DNA from: Bacteroidota bacterium
GTDB taxonomy: Bacteria; Bacteroidota; Bacteroidia; B-17B0; Aurantibacillaceae
Length of the DNA: 64,000 nt
Reading direction: 5' to 3'
Assembly: GCA_021323535.1 (NCBI GenBank)
Contig: JAJONO010000005.1
Coordinates: 1-64,000, forward strand
Made by a program: the position numbers and the translations under genes. The notes below the pieces were generated by a model. That model ran no database searches and had not been told where the DNA came from. It saw only the letters and a program-made list of their open reading frames with translations. How positions within the stretch are numbered: position 1 is the first letter of the stretch; each line of letters starts with the position of its first letter. Shown one piece after another: positions 27,601-36,317 of the stretch.

Positions 27601-29150
27601 GCTTCAGGACCGTCAAGTAATTTAAAGCAGTTGTCAAATAAAGCTTGTGCTTTATCATCAGCTACTTTTAATAATTTAACCGATTCAATGTTTCCGCCTT
27701 TGTTCGGGCTTTGTGCCCAAGGCATACCAAAGATAATATCATTAACAGCGCCTGGCTTTAATGTGAAAGGTCCCGCAGACTGTAAGAAACGACGGTCACC
27801 AGGTAAGTTACCTGCACCTTTTTCTGTCCATCCTGTTCCTGCTACTGGATCACCATCGTAAACGAATTGAGCAGGAGCTGTTCCACCATAAGCGTTACCA
27901 CCTTGTGTAAACGGAGAACCATCTTTCCAGTATCCTGTCATGAAGTTATAGAAGTGAATTGCTAAGTCAGGGTTAGTAGTTTGTGGAGGGAATGCTCCGA
28001 TGTTATTGTTATAGTACGTGAAACGGCTCATCTGGATAGACTCACCCGGCTCATCAGTGAAAGCATCCTGGTCATTGTTAATTCCATCACCCGCATCGGC
28101 GATAGGACCTCTGAAGAAGTCGCAACCTAAAGCAGGAGGAAAATCAAGATAACCATTGGCACCACTTGCAGTTTCATCAAATGGGTCAGCGTTATAAATA
28201 TAACCTAAACCTCTTGCTACGTCACAACCAACATAATCATCAAGATAGTATCCAAGATCCGGGTCATTCCATACAGTAAAGTAAGTGCTGTTTAACTGGT
28301 ATGAAGATCTGTTATGAACCTGGTAGCTATAGAAAGTCATGTTATTGATTTCGTCATTTGTTTTAAAAGCGAAAGCCTGGGCTCTAACTTCAACACCAAT
28401 AGCAATACCTTGGGTTTCAGTGTGGATACCTCCATTATCATTAAACACCCAGAATAAAGTATTATCACCGTAGAGTTTTGTTTTACAGAAACCTAAAGCG
28501 TCTTTTTCAGCAAGATTTTTAACATCATATGCAGGATAATCACCTGTTGATGGATCGTAAAAACCATCTCCGTTAACATCAATATAAGGGGCAAGGCTTC
28601 TTCCCTGTTTCTTACTAACATCGCCATTACCTGGCCATGATAAAATGTTATTTGTTAATACTCCACTTGCAACAAAATTATCTACCTCAACACGCGTCAT
28701 TGTAAATAACTGGTCATATTTAGCACATTCGGCAACATCGGCAGAAGCATTAGAAGTATCAAGCGGACCGGGCCAGAAATCGATACCATTCTGACGGTAA
28801 GTCATAGCGGCTACTTTTAACTGTCCACCAGCGTCGAAACCACCTAACCAGATGGATCCACCAAAACATGAAGATACTCCGGCATTCCTGTTAGCTGTAG
28901 CAGGAATGATATAATAGGCACTTCCGTTTCCGAATAGATCCCACCACATATCACCACCACTGTAAATGATGGTTCTAACGTTGTTAACCCACAGCTCACG
29001 GCTCGATTTAGGGCTGGCACAGGCGGCCATTACTTTGGCGTTCAGGGCGGCATTATTGTTACCACTAACAACTCTTTCAGAGCCAGCTTTTTCCCTGGCG
29101 CTGACTGAAAGTGTTGTTAAAACACTGATTAATATGATTAGCTTTTTCAT
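24660..29150 (-). CDS. 1496-aa secreted protein with FlgD/T9SS-like C-terminal beta domain
   Basis: MKKLIILISVLTTLSVSAREK; C-terminus LIKVVPNPYYGSSAYETNRTDNRVRITNLPSKCTVKIFSMNGTLVRTIKRD...SGLYIIHIDAPNVGEKIIKWFGVMRPLDVQSY. Confidence 0.75.
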   Translation of the reverse strand: MKKLIILISVLTTLSVSAREKAGSERVVSGNNNAALNAKVMAACASPKSSRELWVNNVRTIIYSGGDMWWDLFGNGSAYYIIPATANRNAGVSSCFGGSIWLGGFDAGGQLKVAAMTYRQNGIDFWPGPLDTSNASADVAECAKYDQLFTMTRVEVDNFVASGVLTNNILSWPGNGDVSKKQGRSLAPYIDVNGDGFYDPSTGDYPAYDVKNLAEKDALGFCKTKLYGDNTLFWVFNDNGGIHTETQGIAIGVEVRAQAFAFKTNDEINNMTFYSYQVHNRSSYQLNSTYFTVWNDPDLGYYLDDYVGCDVARGLGYIYNADPFDETASGANGYLDFPPALGCDFFRGPIADAGDGINNDQDAFTDEPGESIQMSRFTYYNNNIGAFPPQTTNPDLAIHFYNFMTGYWKDGSPFTQGGNAYGGTAPAQFVYDGDPVAGTGWTEKGAGNLPGDRRFLQSAGPFTLKPGAVNDIIFGMPWAQSPNKGGNIESVKLLKVADDKAQALFDNCFKLLDGPEAPDMTIQEVSNELIVYLTNKKGTNNYKLYNNDYAEEDISILSDPTSPIPALSNPDKYYRFEGYIVYQVKDDKVTSTDLDDVTKAIPVFQCDLKNNVSRLVNYVQDNSIGALVPKVMVDGANTGIQSTFRITEDAFSTSDNRKLINNKTYYFLAVSYAYNNYLTYAPDVPSSVNPAANFLGQKRPYLEGRKIKRAAGIPHNTDMEKDGTVMQSAYGFGPKITRIEGQGNGGNRLTLTQASEDEIVANGFKADVTYENAQGPLSIRVVDPLNVKDATFSFKFINNEFKTVKSYSATSTVPQTSINAMPSAVPNATNGLTGNGNNSAMLNVDNTSWELTDLSTGKVYHANDPTPTTNVSSSNYKDTLYQTIKVGNEFYFPELGFSLNIKQVADPGEELNSITATNTLTADYAGPSAGSFIGASITYLNGASNWMNPVPDIDGTNPLNWILSGNNKSAGFEDAYYSKDADNKVAGFYDPNKQFGKILNGTWAPYPLAASYYSITPSGGGFPARAFGGPGFNGEIWKQDNYMLSATTGFGISSVTNNAPDKGNTDLRKINSVLIVLTKDQSKWTRCVVFEMQEKSNLSENFAPFFSPRKHQSVDKNGVPCAVGSGSSSVGSDANYISETGMGWFPGYAINLETGERLNMAFGEDSYQKENNGNDMMWNPTSNAFSPYPFAFGGKHFIYVFGGNSINSKFTNTGVYNWEDDLDGMDYGVGRYDGGKKMKYILDKFFDPSNFTGAVSGNFMAAFGAVERDIMWTSIPMPAEGFNFKNPVNMPSDVRIQINVAKPYRYGFSGVLTTPSQIYNNFNKITSVSSPSMLTTDIKTSGAANNNFPLYSFNTSDIATLFQQSSVAKSALDLIKVVPNPYYGSSAYETNRTDNRVRITNLPSKCTVKIFSMNGTLVRTIKRDVSGQEDLYLGKAGTGQDIIQAKRLSYVDWDLKNQNNISIASGLYIIHIDAPNVGEKIIKWFGVMRPLDVQSY

Positions 29151-29172
29151 GTGTAAATTCCTCCTTTATTAA

Positions 29173-32100
29173 TTAAAATTCGAACATTAGACCAATACGG
29201 GTCTGGCGTGGTAAACTGAAGTTATTCGGGTTGTTCATACGAATTGAATACATATCGGTAAATGCTGCTGCGCTGTTGGTTTGAGCCAAAGTAGCAAGAG
29301 CTTGCGATGAAGTTAAGTATCCATCATCGTCAGGATTACCGGTGTAGTTATATACTCCAAGTACGTTTCTTGTATTAAATAAGTTAAGCACCTGTAAGTA
29401 AACGTTAAGATTAGCTGTTTTCTTAGCATCACCTTCTCCTTTACCCCAACTTAAAGCAATGTTTTTGTCAATACGTAAGTTAGTTCTAAAGCTCCAAGGT
29501 TTTGAAGAACCATTGATCTGACCAACAATACTAGAACGCGCATTACCATTAAGAGGTACTGCAGTGTTCCAGCGTGTATATGGGGTACCAGAACCTAACA
29601 CGAATGATAAGTTGAATCCAACATCTTCAAGAATCTGTAAAGTTTTTCCTGCTTTTGTTTTGAATGATGGGCCTTTGTAATCTGTACCACTACCAAAACG
29701 GAAGTCGTAGTTTAATACAAAGCTATGGCGCTGATCGAAATCAAGCGGTTGAAGAATACGTAAGTTAGGTTGACCAGAGGTAGCTAAGTTAGCTCCTGAG
29801 TTTACACCTGAACCTGAACCTTCAGCAAATTGTAATGTGTAGTTAGCATTGATACGTGAACCACCGGTTCTGCGGAAATCGAATGCAATTGACATACCTT
29901 TTGTAGTTCCGAAGTCGATATTGTCATACATAATGTATGTTTTTGGATATGCACCAGTAACTACACGTTGGTTGATCATGTTACGCATTTCGCGGTAGAA
30001 TGATGTGATCGTTAAAGAAGCATTTTTACGCTCGTTTAATACTTGTTGGAAACCTAATTCGTAGTCAATTGTTTGCTGTGGACGTTGGTTAGAGTTATTG
30101 ATCAACGGAGTAGAGCTGGACGCATCCATGAAGTAGTAATCAACAGGGCTTAATGCATTTTGAACCGGGCGTTGAGTTAAGATGTCATAGTGAGCGAAGA
30201 AGTTAGCAACGTCAGAAATAGGGAAAGAGAAAGCCACACGCGGCATTGCGTTGATTGCGGCTGCATATTGCGTGAAACCTCCTGCCGACATTTTAACGTC
30301 ATAGTTAGCTCTGTCTTTAAATAATGGAATAGGACGTCCGTCACTTGAAGCAATTAAAGTAGGATCTGAAATTTCGTTACCTTCTGAATCAAACCACTTG
30401 TCGCCGTCGCGGAAACCTCTGATTGATAAAGGTGATTTTCCACCTGAAGGGTTTTGAGCAATGTAAACAGCTGCATCTTTAGAAATACTTGAAGGAACAT
30501 TGTCTGAGAAACCAGCTGGTAAATAATCCAGTGATTTAAGATCACCTACAGTTGCAAGATCGTGAAGAGCATATTTATCTTTTAATACAGGCTGATTAGC
30601 ATCATAACGATCTACACGTAAACCAATGTTGAACTTAATGTCTTTGAAATCGAATTTATCCATAAGATACACAGAAGCGTAGATTGGTTGTAAGCCTCCT
30701 ACAGGGAAAAGATTGCGTCCCTTTTCATCTTTGCTTTCAAGAAATTCTTTAATATCTGTTTTTTCTTTGGTCCTTTTTCCATCAGTTGTGAAACCTTGCC
30801 AGTAAACAAGGCCAGTTTCATTCTGTGTACCAAGAAGATCTTCCGCACTGAACATATCCATGGTAAACATTTCAGGATCCATAGCATCGATATTCGGAAT
30901 TCCTTTGTAATCTACAGGTAAACCTAATTTCTCAAGTAATTTTTCTGAGAACTGGGTTTGTTTGTCCGCTTGATATAATCTGTCATAATAGTAGTAAGGA
31001 ACTAAACCAGAGAATTCAGGAACAAGGATTGGGTTCGATTTATCAAGTGATTTTAAGTGGAAGTCAGTTAAACCACGCATACGATTCCATAAAGCTGGAG
31101 CATTTTGAACGAGGTAACGGCTGAAATTTTGTCTGTCGAATTCAAGACCAAATGTAAGAGCGTGGTTTTTGATATCCGCGTTAAAGCTTGTAGCAATACG
31201 GAACTGCTCTAAGATATCTTTTCTGTAGAAAAGAGTAGATGTTCCGAAGTTGTTATATAAGTTATAAATGTTCTGAGGCTGATCACCATTACGAAGACCG
31301 TTGTTAGCTGCGATATAATCCATGCTTACAAAGTCAGTTGAAGGTGCGTTGTTCACGAGGTAACTTGTATAAAGCGCCTGATCAGGGTTTAATTCGCCTG
31401 GTGTAAACTGAACTTCGGTGATTTCTCTTGAACCTGTGTACTCATATGCGTTGATAGTTTGTCCGTTAAGAACGAAATCATTTTTGAACTCATAGTTATA
31501 TGCGAAATCTCTTTCGGCATAAGTTCTGTCAAATTTACCTACATAAGAGTAATTGAATACATTGTCTTTATGTTTTTGGTTTTGAACAATGCTCTTACGA
31601 TTTTCAAAACTTACTAAAAACCTGAAGAACGCGTTCTGAATTAATGATTGTGATTTATCTGGTTTAGCAGGAGCGTTTTTAAATTTCTGAGTAATAGATA
31701 AACTACCACGGAAAGTTCTTGTAGAAGTGATTGAGTTATTATCTGAATTTAAAAGAGTATTTGTAAACTGAGGGTTATTACTTAAATCCTGTCTGTGATC
31801 GTTATAATCGTAGAACCCTGATAAAGTAATGTTTGTATTTCCTGTAGGAGCGTAATCTAATTTAGCGAGGAAGTTCAATAATCTCTGGGCGTTATTAGGA
31901 CGGTATTTCTGAGTATTCATATCTTCTTTAGTGATATACTCAGAAGATTTGATAAAACCTGATCCTGAAGGAGACGGAACTAAAGGAGCATCTTTAATTT
32001 CCTGTAATTTTTCGTCCTTTAATACATAGATAGGAACAAATGAAGGGTTAGCGTCTTTTACATAGTTACCCTGGCCTGTTGCGAAGAATCCTAAAACAGT

Positions 32101-32910
32101 ACGTTTTGTGGAGTCGTTCTTTTTAAGGATCGGACCACCAACTGCAAAGTTTAATGAGTTATATCCGAAAGCATCTGTTAATTGTGATGATACTAATTCA
32201 ACACTTCCAAAATATTTTGCCTGGGGTCCCCTTGTTGAAATAGAGATGGCACCTGAGGTTAAGTCACCATACTGTGCCGGTACACCACCTGTGATAACAT
32301 TGATCTGCTCAATACCACTCTGAGAGAGGTTTGGAGTACCAAAAACTTTAACACCGTCTACGAAATATGTTGTGGAAGCATCGCGACCTCCGCGAACGTT
32401 AACCTTTTTACCTTCATCTGCCTGGTAAACCCCGGCAGTTGTAGCAGCTACTGAGTTAATATCTTTTGTAGCCAAGTTCTGGTAATCTTCGCGTGTTACA
32501 GTCTGACCCGATTTTGTATCCGGATCGATAAGAGGAACTTTATACGTTACAATTTCAACCTCGTCGAGTCTTACACCTTCGCCATTTGAAAGACCAATTG
32601 TAACATAGGCGGTTTTACCGTCACCCACGATTACATCTTTCATCTCTGCTGCCTGGTAACCAACGTAAACACCTTTTACCGAATATTTACCCGGCTCAAG
32701 AGGTTTGATCATTGCAACACCATCCATATCGGTAGTAGCAACACCTACCTGAACTCCATCCTTGTAAGCAACAACGTTCGCAAAAGGAATAGCTTCCTTG
32801 GTTGCCTTATCCGTGAGTGTAATTTTGATTGCGCCGTTACCTGTCTGAGCAAGTGCTGCCAATCCCGAAAAAATTACCAATACTACTGTTAAGTAAATGT
32901 TCTTTATCAT
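29173..32910 (-). CDS. TonB-dependent receptor with N-terminal carboxypeptidase-regulatory-like domain
   Basis: TDKATKEAIPFANVVAYKDGVQVGVATTDMDGVAMIKPLEPGKYSVKGVYVGYQAAE; plug VNVRGGRDASTTYFVDGVKVFG...INVITGGVPAQYGDLTSGAISISTRGP; C-terminal aromatic residue F. Confidence 0.92.
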   Translation of the reverse strand: MIKNIYLTVVLVIFSGLAALAQTGNGAIKITLTDKATKEAIPFANVVAYKDGVQVGVATTDMDGVAMIKPLEPGKYSVKGVYVGYQAAEMKDVIVGDGKTAYVTIGLSNGEGVRLDEVEIVTYKVPLIDPDTKSGQTVTREDYQNLATKDINSVAATTAGVYQADEGKKVNVRGGRDASTTYFVDGVKVFGTPNLSQSGIEQINVITGGVPAQYGDLTSGAISISTRGPQAKYFGSVELVSSQLTDAFGYNSLNFAVGGPILKKNDSTKRTVLGFFATGQGNYVKDANPSFVPIYVLKDEKLQEIKDAPLVPSPSGSGFIKSSEYITKEDMNTQKYRPNNAQRLLNFLAKLDYAPTGNTNITLSGFYDYNDHRQDLSNNPQFTNTLLNSDNNSITSTRTFRGSLSITQKFKNAPAKPDKSQSLIQNAFFRFLVSFENRKSIVQNQKHKDNVFNYSYVGKFDRTYAERDFAYNYEFKNDFVLNGQTINAYEYTGSREITEVQFTPGELNPDQALYTSYLVNNAPSTDFVSMDYIAANNGLRNGDQPQNIYNLYNNFGTSTLFYRKDILEQFRIATSFNADIKNHALTFGLEFDRQNFSRYLVQNAPALWNRMRGLTDFHLKSLDKSNPILVPEFSGLVPYYYYDRLYQADKQTQFSEKLLEKLGLPVDYKGIPNIDAMDPEMFTMDMFSAEDLLGTQNETGLVYWQGFTTDGKRTKEKTDIKEFLESKDEKGRNLFPVGGLQPIYASVYLMDKFDFKDIKFNIGLRVDRYDANQPVLKDKYALHDLATVGDLKSLDYLPAGFSDNVPSSISKDAAVYIAQNPSGGKSPLSIRGFRDGDKWFDSEGNEISDPTLIASSDGRPIPLFKDRANYDVKMSAGGFTQYAAAINAMPRVAFSFPISDVANFFAHYDILTQRPVQNALSPVDYYFMDASSSTPLINNSNQRPQQTIDYELGFQQVLNERKNASLTITSFYREMRNMINQRVVTGAYPKTYIMYDNIDFGTTKGMSIAFDFRRTGGSRINANYTLQFAEGSGSGVNSGANLATSGQPNLRILQPLDFDQRHSFVLNYDFRFGSGTDYKGPSFKTKAGKTLQILEDVGFNLSFVLGSGTPYTRWNTAVPLNGNARSSIVGQINGSSKPWSFRTNLRIDKNIALSWGKGEGDAKKTANLNVYLQVLNLFNTRNVLGVYNYTGNPDDDGYLTSSQALATLAQTNSAAAFTDMYSIRMNNPNNFSLPRQTRIGLMFEF

Positions 32911-33160
32911 ACTGTTAAATTACCTTAAATTCTGTTTTTTAGTAAAGAGCTTAAAATTATAAATGCTGGGCTTATATTCAAAAAAAAAGTTAATATAATT
33001 TATTAATACCTTGATTTTCAATATTCTATTGTTTTCAGTCATAATTAACACACTCTTTGCATATACAATATTACAAACAATGGGTTTAAAGTAATTTAAC
33101 AGATTAAGATGTGGCTATTGAAGTTGTATAAGTGGTTAGGTTTTTGGAATAAATGGACAC

Positions 33161-33481
33161 CTATACTTTCTTTTTCTTTTTGAACCAACGTTTGAGAAAA
33201 AACTCGCGTTTATTTTCGTTATTCATGGTGGCGCGTTTTTTGCTACGCTTCATGCGCTTGCGCACCTGCTTGGTCTGCAGCCGTTTGTGGTGTGCTTTAA
33301 TGGCCTTTTTTTCGGCCTTTTCTTTACGACGTCTTTCACGTGCTTCCTGGCGGTCGAGCTTACGTTGTTTACGCTCACTTTTAAATGATTTTTCTTTAGG
33401 ACCTGTACCCTTTTCCTGACCATAAAATGGCATGGTAAAACTGAAAAAAAGCAGCAGATATATTAATTTCCTAAACTTCAT
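33161..33481 (-). CDS. Exported, extremely Lys/Arg-rich small protein
   Basis: MKFRKLIYLLLFFSFTMPFYGQEKGTGPKEKSFKSERKQRKLDRQEARERRRKEKAEKKAIKAHHKRLQTKQVRKRMKRSKKRATM...; overlaps the upstream deaminase end. Confidence 0.7.
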   Translation of the reverse strand: MKFRKLIYLLLFFSFTMPFYGQEKGTGPKEKSFKSERKQRKLDRQEARERRRKEKAEKKAIKAHHKRLQTKQVRKRMKRSKKRATMNNENKREFFLKRWFKKKKKV

Positions 33482-33929
33482 TGGTGTAGTGGACCACATC
33501 TACACCAAAACGCTTTAAAAAATCAACCCCTTCGTCGGTCGGTAGTCCTTTAAATTTGGCGTAACTATCCTTATAGAATACTTTTTTTATGCCAGTTGTA
33601 AAAATAACGCGGGCACAGGCAATACATGGGGAAAGTGTTACATAAAGTGTTGCTCCTTCCATGCTCACATTGTTTTTAGCAGCATAAAGAATGGCGTTTT
33701 GTTCGGCGTGCAAAGCCAGTGAGCAACTTCCCTTGCTATCACGCGGACAACCTTCGCCCGGCCATTCATGGTCGCAGTTATGAGTTCCTGCCGGCGGACC
33801 ATTATAACCCAACGAAATAATACGTGTGTCTTTGGTAAGAACAGCACCTACATGGGCCCGTACGCAATGCGAACGGCTGGCAAGTTTTTCGGCAAGTTCC
33901 ATGTAAATGGTATCAAAAGAGGGCTTCAT
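33471..33929 (-). CDS. Deoxycytidylate (dCMP) deaminase
   Basis: ALHAEQNAILYAAKNNVSMEGATLYVTLSPCIACARVIFTTGIKKVFY; VRAHVGAVLTKDTRIISLGYNGPPAGTHNCDHE. Confidence 0.93.
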   Translation of the reverse strand: MKPSFDTIYMELAEKLASRSHCVRAHVGAVLTKDTRIISLGYNGPPAGTHNCDHEWPGEGCPRDSKGSCSLALHAEQNAILYAAKNNVSMEGATLYVTLSPCIACARVIFTTGIKKVFYKDSYAKFKGLPTDEGVDFLKRFGVDVVHYTNEV

Positions 33930-34021
33930 ATTTTAGTTTTAAGTTCTTAGTGTTTAGTTTTTAGTAAATACTTCGCGTTTCGGTGATTATTAAAAACTGA
34001 AAATTAACCACTAAAAACTGT

Positions 34022-34645
34022 TTACACTGCTTCACTTATAACTTCTTTTACGTGATCAGGTAACAATCTTTTTAAAAGCGCTTCAATTCCCGCTTTTAAA
34101 GTCATGGTGCTACTCGGGCAACCACTACAGCTTCCACGCATTTGAACCGTAACAACACCATCTTTCAATTCTTTAAAAGTGATCATTCCTCCATCAGATT
34201 CAACAGCGGGGCGAATATATTGTTCGAGTACTTCAATAATTTTGTTCTCTATATCATTTGCTGGTGGAACGTGCTGTGTATTCACGCTCACTGTTTCCTT
34301 AAAATTTGAATCTTTTGGGACAGCCTGCTGCGGAAGTTTGTTAATGATAGCATTTCCTTTGTTAAGATAATCCGTAAGAAAAACTCTTATTTCGTCACGA
34401 ATCTCCTCCCACTCTACAGAATCGTGTTTTGTAACAGTAATAAAATTTGCCGCAACAAAAATATTTTTCACGAAAGGAAATTTGAAGAGTTCCTTTACGA
34501 TCGGGGCATCGGTTGCTTCTGCTGCAGATTTATAATCGGCCGTGGCTCCGCTAACAAGTAATAACTTGTTTGCCACGAATTTAATGCTAGAAGGATTTGG
34601 AGTTTCTTCAGCATAAATAATGTATGGTATATCCTGTGGGTTCAT
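34022..34645 (-). CDS. NifU family protein (Nfu N-terminal plus NifU domain)
   Basis: YAEETPNPSSIKFVANKLLL; VEQYIRPAVESDGGMITFKELKDGVVTVQMRGSCSGCPSSTMTLKAGIE. Confidence 0.93.
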   Translation of the reverse strand: MNPQDIPYIIYAEETPNPSSIKFVANKLLLVSGATADYKSAAEATDAPIVKELFKFPFVKNIFVAANFITVTKHDSVEWEEIRDEIRVFLTDYLNKGNAIINKLPQQAVPKDSNFKETVSVNTQHVPPANDIENKIIEVLEQYIRPAVESDGGMITFKELKDGVVTVQMRGSCSGCPSSTMTLKAGIEALLKRLLPDHVKEVISEAV

Positions 34646-34717
34646 TTTAAAAGAGACACAAAAATACAAACTAAAAATTTATATTACTTTTGATTCTCGA
34701 GAAACTATTTACAATTA

Positions 34718-36289
34718 ATGCAAATTAAGACAGATTTTCTGATTATTGGTTCCGGTATTGCCGGTTTGAGTTTCGCACTTAAGGCCGCCAAAAAAGGCAA
34801 GGTTATTCTTATTACCAAAAGTAACGAGGAAGAAAGCAATACAAAATACGCCCAGGGAGGAATTGCAGCGGTGTGGCACGATAGCGACAGTATCGAAAAA
34901 CACGTAGCTGATACCCTAAACGCAGGAGCAGGACTTTGTGATGAAAAAATTGTTCGTCTCGTTGTTACTGAAGGAACGGAACGTGTAAAAGAACTAATTG
35001 AGCTGGGAACCAAATTCGATAAAAAAGCCAACGGCGATTATGATCTCGCAAAAGAAGGCGGCCATACCGAAAACCGCATTCTTCATTACAAAGACGTAAC
35101 CGGTTTTGAAATTGAACGCGCACTCCTGAAACAAATTCACGAGCATAAAAACATTACAGTTTACGACCACTACTACGCGATTGATATCCTCACCCAGCAT
35201 CATCTTGGCGAAGTGGTTACCTCTCAAACGCAAGGCATTACCTGTTACGGCGCCTATATTCTCAATACAAAAAACGGTGTTATTGATACTGTTCTTTCAA
35301 AAATAACAGTGATGGCCACGGGTGGCGCAGGACACGTTTACGCCACCACCACAAATCCGGTGATTGCTACCGGTGATGGAATTGCCATGGTGTACCGGGC
35401 AAAAGGTCATGTTAAGGATATGGAGTTTGTTCAGTTCCATCCTACATCGTTATACAATCCAGGAGAGAATCCTAGTTTTTTAATTACTGAAGCGATACGA
35501 GGATTTGGCGGAATTTTAAAAACACTCGATGGAAAAGAATTCATGCAGAAATACGATGCGCGTGGATCCCTTGCTCCACGTGATATTGTAGCCCGCGCCA
35601 TAGATAATGAAATGAAAACCCGTGGCGACGATTATGTTTATCTCGATTGCCGCCATCTCGACAGAAAAGGTTTCATTGAACATTTTCCAAATATTTATAA
35701 CAAGTGTATGTCCCTGGGGATTGATCCCTTCATGAAAATGATCCCTGTGATTCCGGCACAACATTATTTGTGTGGTGGAATTATTGTAAATGAACACGCG
35801 CAATCTACCATTACCAGTTTATATGCAGTTGGAGAATGTGCCTGCACCGGCTTGCATGGCGCCAACCGCCTGGCCAGCAATTCACTTTTAGAAGCTGTTG
35901 TATTTGCACACCGTGCCGCTGAACATGCCGCATCTGCCATGAACGAAATTTCATTCAATGACAAAATTCCTGATTGGAATGCGGAAGGAACCGAGCAGGC
36001 CGAGGAGATGATCTTAATCACACAATCACAAAAGGAAGTGCAACAGATCATGAGTAATTATGTTGGTATTGTGAGAAGTGAATTGCGTTTAAAACGCGCC
36101 TTTGACCGCCTTGAAATTCTCTACAATGAAAATGAGAAGCTGTATGATGAAAAGGTGATCACACAAAAATTATGTGAACTCAGAAATCTGATCTGTATTG
36201 GTTATTTAATCATTAAGCACGCTATTCGCAGAAAAGAAAGTGTGGGATTGCATTACATGGTGAATTATAAAAAGAAAGAAAAAATCTGA
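34718..36289 (+). CDS. nadB: L-aspartate oxidase
   Basis: TDFLIIGSGIAGLSFALKAA, SNTKYAQGGIAAVWHDSDS, EGGHTENRILHYKDVTGFEIERALL, GLHGANRLASNSLLEAVVFAHRAA. Confidence 0.96.
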   Translation: MQIKTDFLIIGSGIAGLSFALKAAKKGKVILITKSNEEESNTKYAQGGIAAVWHDSDSIEKHVADTLNAGAGLCDEKIVRLVVTEGTERVKELIELGTKFDKKANGDYDLAKEGGHTENRILHYKDVTGFEIERALLKQIHEHKNITVYDHYYAIDILTQHHLGEVVTSQTQGITCYGAYILNTKNGVIDTVLSKITVMATGGAGHVYATTTNPVIATGDGIAMVYRAKGHVKDMEFVQFHPTSLYNPGENPSFLITEAIRGFGGILKTLDGKEFMQKYDARGSLAPRDIVARAIDNEMKTRGDDYVYLDCRHLDRKGFIEHFPNIYNKCMSLGIDPFMKMIPVIPAQHYLCGGIIVNEHAQSTITSLYAVGECACTGLHGANRLASNSLLEAVVFAHRAAEHAASAMNEISFNDKIPDWNAEGTEQAEEMILITQSQKEVQQIMSNYVGIVRSELRLKRAFDRLEILYNENEKLYDEKVITQKLCELRNLICIGYLIIKHAIRRKESVGLHYMVNYKKKEKI

Positions 36290-36317
36290 TCATTCTGAAA
36301 CTTTTTCTGCAGTGAAA

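Noticed and set aside
29173-32910. SusC/SusD polysaccharide utilisation locus
   Set aside because: TonB receptor present, but no SusD-like, glycoside hydrolase or sensor gene adjacent.
33153-33419. Hydrophobic 88-aa + strand ORF
   Set aside because: Antisense of the Lys/Arg-rich exported protein; apparent Phe/Leu/Arg composition follows from complementing its codons.
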